From NCBI RefSeq assembly GCF_024213195.1, contig NZ_JANAVF010000004.1:124001-188000 (forward strand): a DNA stretch of 64,000 bases, given 5' to 3'. Positions within the stretch are counted from its first letter, which is position 1. Each line of letters starts with the position of its first letter. The notes beneath the pieces are model-generated. The model was not told the DNA's origin. It did not search any database and saw only the letters and a list, made by a program, of their open reading frames with translations. The position numbers were made by a program, and so were the translations under genes. Positions 59,240 to 64,000 of this stretch are shown here, piece by piece. Source of the DNA: Streptomyces sp. TBY4. GTDB lineage: Bacteria > Actinomycetota > Actinomycetes > Streptomycetales > Streptomycetaceae.

Positions 59240-60787
59240 ATGGATATGCACACTGTCGTGGTGGGAACGTCCGGGACCACCGCCGAAGACGTGATCGCCG
59301 TCGCCCGCGGCAACGCCCGCGTCGAGCTTTCCGCCGAGGCCGTCGCCGCGCTCGGGCGGGCCCGCGAGATCGTGGACGCGCTCGCCGCGAAGCCCGAGCC
59401 CGTCTACGGGGTGTCCACCGGGTTCGGGGCGCTCGCCTCCCGGCACATCAGCCCCGAGCTGCGCGCCCAGCTCCAGCGCAACATCGTCCGCTCGCACGCC
59501 GCCGGCATGGGCCCGCGCGTCGAGCGCGAGGTCGTGCGGGCGCTGATGTTCCTGCGGCTCAAGACCGTCGCCTCCGGGCACACCGGCGTCCGCCCGTCCG
59601 TCGCGCAGACGATGGCCGACCTGCTCAACGCCGGGATCACCCCCGTCGTGCACGAGTACGGCTCGCTGGGGTGCTCCGGAGACCTCGCGCCGCTGTCCCA
59701 CTGCGCGCTCGCGCTGATGGGGGAAGGGGACGCCGAAGGCCCCGACGGCACCGTGCGCCCCGCCGGGGAGCTGCTCGCCGAGGCCGGGATCGCCCCCGTC
59801 GAGCTCCGCGAGAAGGAGGGCCTCGCCCTCCTCAACGGCACCGACGGCATGCTCGGCATGCTGGTCATGGCCCTCGCCGACCTCGGCCGGCTGTACACGG
59901 CCGCCGACATCACCGCCGCGCTGACGCTGGAGGCGCTGCTCGGCACCGAGAAGGTGCTCCAGCCCGAGCTGCACGCCATCCGCCCGCACCCCGGCCAGGG
60001 TGCCTCCGCCGCGAACATGGCCGCCGTCCTGAAGGGTTCCGGGCTGGTCCGGCACTACCAGGAGGAGACCGCGCCGCGCGTCCAGGACGCCTACTCCGTG
60101 CGCTGCGCCCCGCAGGTCGCCGGCGCGGGCCGCGACACCATGGCGCACGCCGCCCTCGTGGCATCGAGGGAGCTGGCCGCCGCCGTCGACAACCCGGTGG
60201 TGCTGCCCGACGGGCGCGTGGAGTCCAACGGTAACTTCCACGGCGCCCCGGTGGCGTACGTCCTGGACTTCCTCGCCATCGCGGCCGCCGACCTCGGGTC
60301 GATCGCCGAGCGGCGCACCGACCGGCTGCTCGACAAGAACCGCTCGCACGGCCTGCCGCCGTTCCTCGCGGACGACGCCGGCGTGGACTCCGGGCTCATG
60401 ATCGCCCAGTACACGCAGGCCGCCCTGGTGAGCGAGATGAAGCGGCTCGCGGTCCCCGCCTCCGCCGACTCGATCCCCTCCTCCGCCATGCAGGAGGACC
60501 ACGTCTCGATGGGCTGGTCGGCCGCGCGCAAGCTCCGTACCGCCGTCGACAACCTCACCCGCATCATCGCGATCGAGATGTACGCGGCCACCCGCGCGAT
60601 CGAGCTGCGCCACGGGCTCACCCCGGCGCCGGCCAGCCGGGCCGCCATCGAGGCGGCGCGTGCGGCGGGTGTGGAGGGTCCCGGGCCGGACCGCTTCCTC
60701 GCGCCCGACCTGGCCGCCGCGGACGCCTTCGTCCGTTCGGGTGGACTCGTCGACGCCGTCGAGACCGTCACCGGCCCCCTCGCCTGA
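59240..60787 (+). CDS. hutH: histidine ammonia-lyase
   Basis: Deaminates L-histidine to trans-urocanate, the first step of histidine use. 515 residues, normal length. The MIO electrophile forms from GSLGCSGDLAPLSH: here Cys145-Ser146-Gly147, the Cys version seen in streptomycetes, where most enzymes have Ala-Ser-Gly. Other marks are VYGVSTGFGALASRHI, NIVRSHAAGMGP, NGTDGMLG, IRPHPGQGASAANMA, VQDAYSVRCAPQVAGA and VESNGNFHGAP. ATG 59240 gives MDMHTVVVG. No other hut gene is adjacent, as is usual in Streptomyces. A strong terminator follows. Confidence 0.95.
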   Translation: MDMHTVVVGTSGTTAEDVIAVARGNARVELSAEAVAALGRAREIVDALAAKPEPVYGVSTGFGALASRHISPELRAQLQRNIVRSHAAGMGPRVEREVVRALMFLRLKTVASGHTGVRPSVAQTMADLLNAGITPVVHEYGSLGCSGDLAPLSHCALALMGEGDAEGPDGTVRPAGELLAEAGIAPVELREKEGLALLNGTDGMLGMLVMALADLGRLYTAADITAALTLEALLGTEKVLQPELHAIRPHPGQGASAANMAAVLKGSGLVRHYQEETAPRVQDAYSVRCAPQVAGAGRDTMAHAALVASRELAAAVDNPVVLPDGRVESNGNFHGAPVAYVLDFLAIAAADLGSIAERRTDRLLDKNRSHGLPPFLADDAGVDSGLMIAQYTQAALVSEMKRLAVPASADSIPSSAMQEDHVSMGWSAARKLRTAVDNLTRIIAIEMYAATRAIELRHGLTPAPASRAAIEAARAAGVEGPGPDRFLAPDLAAADAFVRSGGLVDAVETVTGPLA

Positions 60788-60808
60788 CGGGAAGAGTGAA
60801 AAGAGCGA

Positions 60809-60844
60809 GGGTGCGGCCCCGGGGATGTCCCCGGGGTCGCACCC
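60809..60844. terminator. terminator after hutH
   Basis: GGGTGCGGCCCCGGGGA pairs with TCCCCGGGGTCGCACCC (17 bp with one wobble, 2-nt loop) between the convergent hutH and surface-protein genes. Confidence 0.9.
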
Positions 60845-60863
60845 TTCGCGTGTCCCGGGCCCG

Positions 60864-61166
60864 CTACGCCGTGCGCGAGCGGCGTACCGAGAAGGCCACG
60901 AAGCCGGCTCCGGCGCCCAGGCAGAGCGTGCCGCCGAGGAGGTAGGGCGTGGTGTCCACGCCGCCGGTGTCGGCGAGGGCGAGGGCGGGAGCGGCCTCGG
61001 AGGAGGTCGCGGAGGCGCCCTGGACCTGGGTGTTCGCGGCGGCGGGCGCGCCGGAGGCGGCCTTCGCGTGCCCGGGCGCGGTGGCGTTGGCCGAGGGGAC
61101 GAACCACAGGATGGCGAGGAGGCTGGTCGCTCCGAGAGCGGTGAGTGTTGATCGACGTGCGGACAC
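60864..61166 (-). CDS. small LAXTG-anchored surface protein
   Basis: 100 residues: signal peptide (MSARRSTLTALGATSLLAIL, cleavage near SANA), a short mature region rich in Ala, Gln and Ser, then LADTG (residues 64-68), a hydrophobic helix LLGGTLCLGAGAGFVAF and tail VRRSRTA. LAXTG is the class E sortase recognition type in Streptomyces, used for chaplins. The exposed part is only about 35 residues and has no chaplin repeat. Role unknown; probably a short wall-linked peptide. Confidence 0.8.
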   Translation of the reverse strand: MSARRSTLTALGATSLLAILWFVPSANATAPGHAKAASGAPAAANTQVQGASATSSEAAPALALADTGGVDTTPYLLGGTLCLGAGAGFVAFSVRRSRTA

Positions 61167-61273
61167 GGTGCGATCCCCCTTGTGGCAGCAGCGAATTGGC
61201 CCCGTGCGGTGATGCTACGGAAAGGGGCGGGTCGTGGGAAAGCCGGGGCTGTCGCGGGATTACTCTCCGTCGT

Positions 61274-61615
61274 ATGAACCCTTCTGAGACCTCACGATAC
61301 GTACGCCTTCGGGTTGATTTGGTACTTGAAGTGCCGGACGTCGACGCCCTCACCGGAGCCGCCCTCGCGCACATCAAGGCCGACGAGTTCATGCCGGACG
61401 AGGAGCGCGGCCACGCCGAGGCGGCCGTCCGGGAGGACGAGTCGGAGGCCCTGGCCTACCTGGTGGACCCCACTGACCTGGTCGCGGACATCCCCGGCGT
61501 GGAGCTCGCGCAGGCCTCCTGGAGCAGCGAGCCCGTGGAATACGACCCCGAGTCGATGGAGTGGGACCTCGACGAGGAAGATGGGGACCTCGACGAAGAG
61601 ACTGACAACGCCTGA
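61274..61615 (+). CDS. uncharacterised acidic protein
   Basis: 113 residues, strongly acidic towards the C-terminus (EYDPESMEWDLDEEDGDLDE). RLRVDLVLEVPDVDALTGAA with ALAHIKADEF suggests a small alpha/beta domain, and DPTDLVADIPGVELAQASWS a second strand pair. No signal peptide or membrane helix. I do not recognise the family beyond its presence in streptomycetes. ATG 61274 lacks a clear ribosome-binding site. Confidence 0.68.
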   Translation: MNPSETSRYVRLRVDLVLEVPDVDALTGAALAHIKADEFMPDEERGHAEAAVREDESEALAYLVDPTDLVADIPGVELAQASWSSEPVEYDPESMEWDLDEEDGDLDEETDNA

Positions 61616-61742
61616 CGGTGGGGTTGACCACATTCGAACGGAATGTGGCAGCACCTCGGGGTGTAATGCGTTGTCAGGACGAGGCAGGGGGTCATGCCCC
61701 CTGCCCGGGGAATTCGGGGTTCCGGCAACGATGGAGTGGCGT

Positions 61743-63011
61743 GTGAGGACGGACAGCAAGCGGCGGAGAAGGTCCCTGGCGGCCATATCCGCCGTACTCG
61801 GCGGCGTACTGGTGCTCGCGGGGTGCGGTGGCGACGACGGCGGGAAGAAGACCCCGCAGGCCAGCGGGGAGGCATCGGCGAAGTCCCAGGCGGACGTGGA
61901 CGCGGCCGCGGCCAAGGACGCCTCCCAGGCCAAGATAGCCATCACGCCCAAGGACGGCGCCACCAACGTCGGCCTGAACGATGCGGCCAACGTCGCCGTC
62001 ACCGAGGGCACGCTCACCAAGGTCGAGCTGAAGAGCTCCGAGGGCGCGGCGGTGGCGGGCAAGATAGCCGCCGACGGCAAGAGCTGGAAGCCGGACGGCG
62101 CGCTGAAGCGCTCGACCAAGTACGCGCTGTCGGCGACCGCGAAGGACGAGGCGGGCCGCGAGGCGCACGAGAACGCCTCCTTCACCACCGTCTCCCCGCA
62201 GAACAGCTTCGTGGGCTCCTTCATCCCGGACGAGGGCCAGACCGTCGGCGTGGGCATGCCGGTCTCGATCACCTTCGACAAGCAGATCAAGGACAAGAAG
62301 GCCGTCCAGGCGGGCATCACCGTCACCTCCAGCAGCGGCCAGGAGGTCGTGGGCCACTGGTTCAGCACGCAGCGGCTGGACTTCCGCCCGGAGAAGTACT
62401 GGCAGGCGGGTTCCACCGTCACCCTGAAGCTGGCGCTGGACGGGGTCACGGGCGGCCCGGGCATCCAGGGCGTGCAGAGCAAGACCGTCACCTTCAAGAT
62501 CGGCCGGAGCCAGGTCTCCACGGTCGACGCGAAGAGCAAGAAGATGACGGTCACCCGGGACGGCGCGGTCCTCAAGACCATCCCGATCTCGGCGGGCGCC
62601 CCGGCGAACCCGACGTACAACGGCCAGATGGTGATCTCCGAGAAGTTCAAGGAGACCCGGATGAACGGCGCCACCGTCGGCTTCACGGACGACGACGGCA
62701 AGGGCGAGTACGACATCAAGGACGTGCCGCACGCGATGCGCCTGTCCACCTCGGGCACCTTCATCCACGGCAACTACTGGGGTGCGGACTCGGTCTTCGG
62801 CAACGCCAACACCAGCCACGGCTGTGTCGGCCTGAACGACGCCAAGGGCGCGAACGACCCGAACCAGCCGGCGGCCTGGTTCTACGACAACTCCCTCATC
62901 GGTGACGTCGTCACGGTCGTCAACTCCCCGGACAAGACGATCAAGCCGGACAACGGCCTCAACGGCTGGAACATGAGCTGGGCGGACTGGAAGGCGGGCT
63001 CGGCCGTCTGA
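61743..63011 (+). CDS. L,D-transpeptidase (YkuD) lipoprotein with Ig-like domains
   Basis: 422 residues. It forms 3-3 peptidoglycan cross-links outside the membrane. The N-terminus RTDSKRRRRSLAAISAVLGG leads to lipobox VLAGC. Two Ig-like domains follow, as in mycobacterial Ldt enzymes (ITPKDGATNVGLNDAANVAV, FIPDEGQTVGVGMPVSITFD), then the YkuD domain from about SQVSTVDAKSKKMTV. The catalytic motif is intact: His342 in FIHGNYWG and SHGCVGLND with the nucleophile Cys near residue 361. A Trp-rich tail (WNMSWADWKAG) is typical. GTG 61743 has GGAG close upstream; ATG 61731 is the alternative. Confidence 0.92.
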   Translation: MRTDSKRRRRSLAAISAVLGGVLVLAGCGGDDGGKKTPQASGEASAKSQADVDAAAAKDASQAKIAITPKDGATNVGLNDAANVAVTEGTLTKVELKSSEGAAVAGKIAADGKSWKPDGALKRSTKYALSATAKDEAGREAHENASFTTVSPQNSFVGSFIPDEGQTVGVGMPVSITFDKQIKDKKAVQAGITVTSSSGQEVVGHWFSTQRLDFRPEKYWQAGSTVTLKLALDGVTGGPGIQGVQSKTVTFKIGRSQVSTVDAKSKKMTVTRDGAVLKTIPISAGAPANPTYNGQMVISEKFKETRMNGATVGFTDDDGKGEYDIKDVPHAMRLSTSGTFIHGNYWGADSVFGNANTSHGCVGLNDAKGANDPNQPAAWFYDNSLIGDVVTVVNSPDKTIKPDNGLNGWNMSWADWKAGSAV

Positions 63012-63040
63012 CCTTCCGGCACGACAGCTGAACCCCGCGA

Positions 63041-63082
63041 CGGACGGCGGGGAGCCCCGGCCAGGGGGCTCCCCGCCGTCCG
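63041..63082 (+). terminator. terminator after the L,D-transpeptidase gene
   Basis: A perfect 18-bp stem (CGGACGGCGGGGAGCCCC with its complement), a 6-nt loop and a TTT tail. Confidence 0.92.
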
Positions 63083-63192
63083 TTTGCGTATGCGGGCACG
63101 GATTCCTGTGCTCCACCTGTGAGTTCGGGTTCTCATCCGGCTCTTATGGACGGCTTATCCGGCCGTCACCGGTGCTGCCTAGCTTCGCCCGC

Positions 63193-64000
63193 ATGTTCTT
63201 CACCTACCTCCGGCGCGAACTGCGCCGCCGCAGGAAGGCGGCGCTCGTCGTCGCCTCCGGACTCGCGCTGGGCATCGCCCTCGTCATCGTCGTCACCTCC
63301 GTCTCGGCGGGCATGACGCAGGCCCAGGGCAAGGTCCTCCAGTCGCTCTACGGCCTCGGCACGGACATGACCGTCACCAAGGCCCAGACCCCGCCGGCCG
63401 AGGGCGATACCGCGGCCCGGCCGCGTTTCCAGTTCGATGCGAAGGGCGAGGGAGACACCGGGGCCGAGCAGAGCAGCGACCTCGTCATGCCGCAGGGCTT
63501 TCAGACCCTCGACGCCGCGACCGTGGACAAGGTGTCCGGCCAGGACGGCGTCGCGCAGGCCGTCGGCGGCCTCAGCCTCCAGGTGATGAAGGTCAACGGC
63601 CAGTTCCGGCGCGGTGAGTTCCGGCGCGCGGAGGGCGCGGCGGGCAGCGGCACGGCCGCCGGGCCGGGCGCCACCGGCGGCGGTTCGGGCGGTACGGGCG
63701 GCGGCGCGGGCGGTACGGTCGAGGGCGGCGGCGCCGACTTCGACGTCAACTCCTTCTCCGTCTACGGCGCGGACGTCACCCGGCCCGAGCTCGGACCGCT
63801 CACCACCTCCAAGATCACCTCGGGCCGCACCTTCGCGGCCGGTGAGACCGACGCGGCCGTCGCCGTCGTCGACAGCGCCTACGCCACGAAGAACAAGCTC
63901 GCCGTCGACTCCGAAGTCACCGTCAAGGGCGCCAAGTTCAAGGTGATCGGGATCGCCACCGCCGACAGCGGCGACGCGGCCGCCAATGTCTACGTCCCGC
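63193..64000 (+). CDS. ABC transporter permease, FtsX/MacB type (3' partial)
   Basis: The first 269 codons of a permease cut by the window end. MFFTYLRRELRRRRKAALVV is the cytosolic leader, with helix 1 LALGIALVIVVTSVSAGM. A large extracytoplasmic MacB-like periplasmic-core domain begins (VLQSLYGLGTDMTVTKAQ, FSVYGADVTRPELGPL, GRTFAAGETDAAVAVVDSAY). It contains a Gly/Thr-rich insert (GGGSGGTGGGAGGT) at about residue 165. The remaining helices and the ATPase gene should lie beyond the edge. ATG 63193 is the first Met. Confidence 0.85.
   Translation, partial: MFFTYLRRELRRRRKAALVVASGLALGIALVIVVTSVSAGMTQAQGKVLQSLYGLGTDMTVTKAQTPPAEGDTAARPRFQFDAKGEGDTGAEQSSDLVMPQGFQTLDAATVDKVSGQDGVAQAVGGLSLQVMKVNGQFRRGEFRRAEGAAGSGTAAGPGATGGGSGGTGGGAGGTVEGGGADFDVNSFSVYGADVTRPELGPLTTSKITSGRTFAAGETDAAVAVVDSAYATKNKLAVDSEVTVKGAKFKVIGIATADSGDAAANVYVP

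Overview
The window is a very GC-rich stretch (about 70% by eye) with dense gene packing, frequent GTG/TTG starts, GTGA/ATGA start-stop overlaps and G/C-rich intrinsic terminators. Gene content points to Streptomyces: AfsQ1/AfsQ2/SigQ, an acyl-CoA carboxylase with a separate epsilon subunit, a sialic/ulosonic-acid wall-polymer locus, cya, hutH, a class F sortase and LAXTG-type surface proteins. From memory the order resembles S. coelicolor around SCO4869-SCO4935. Its nucleoside part also resembles the amiA/amiB-deoD-pmmB-add-deoA-cdd-lpdA neighbourhood of mycobacteria. No tRNA, rRNA, CRISPR array or prophage was seen.

Layout. 1-2.2 kb: the end of a methylmalonyl-CoA mutase large subunit, then a LeuE exporter. 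2.2-9.2 kb: a cell-wall glycopolymer locus with two sialyltransferase-like proteins, a GT2 glycosyltransferase, a DUF6716 protein, and CMP-ulosonate synthetase and ulosonate synthase encoded in one uninterrupted frame. 9.3-18 kb: an M20 amidohydrolase and a nucleoside uptake and salvage block (BmpA-like lipoprotein, double ATPase, two permeases, cdd, deoA). 18-25.8 kb: accessory genes (STAS protein, ECF sigma factor, DUF402 protein, MFS/LysR pair, LuxR-type regulator, alpha/beta hydrolase). 25.8-36.4 kb: add, envelope proteins including a class F sortase, then deoC with two aldehyde-dehydrogenase genes, and a uridine-kinase-like gene. 36.5-40.3 kb: sigQ divergent from afsQ1-afsQ2-lipoprotein. 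40.3-46.2 kb: pmmB-deoD, a gamma-glutamylcyclotransferase, an LpdA-like flavoprotein and a DeoR-type regulator. 46.3-51.8 kb: the acyl-CoA carboxylase genes, with maf and a microprotein. 51.9-56.3 kb: birA and cya, bracketed by a decayed and an intact TnpB gene. 56.4-64 kb: enoyl-CoA hydratase, a GAF-GGDEF protein, a repeat-rich gap, hutH, an LAXTG protein, an L,D-transpeptidase and the start of an ABC permease.

The main system-level signal is a 14-bp palindrome close to TCTACGCGCGTAGA. It occurs six times, always just upstream of a nucleoside gene or operon: bmpA, the ABC transporter-cdd operon, deoA, add, deoC-aldh-aldh and deoD-pmmB. I read this as one regulon for nucleoside import, deamination, phosphorolysis, pentose-phosphate isomerisation, DeoC cleavage and acetaldehyde oxidation, spread over 32 kb. 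The regulator is not proven. The DeoR-family gene at 45.3 kb is a candidate by position, while the CG-centred symmetry of the site would also suit a LacI-type protein encoded elsewhere.
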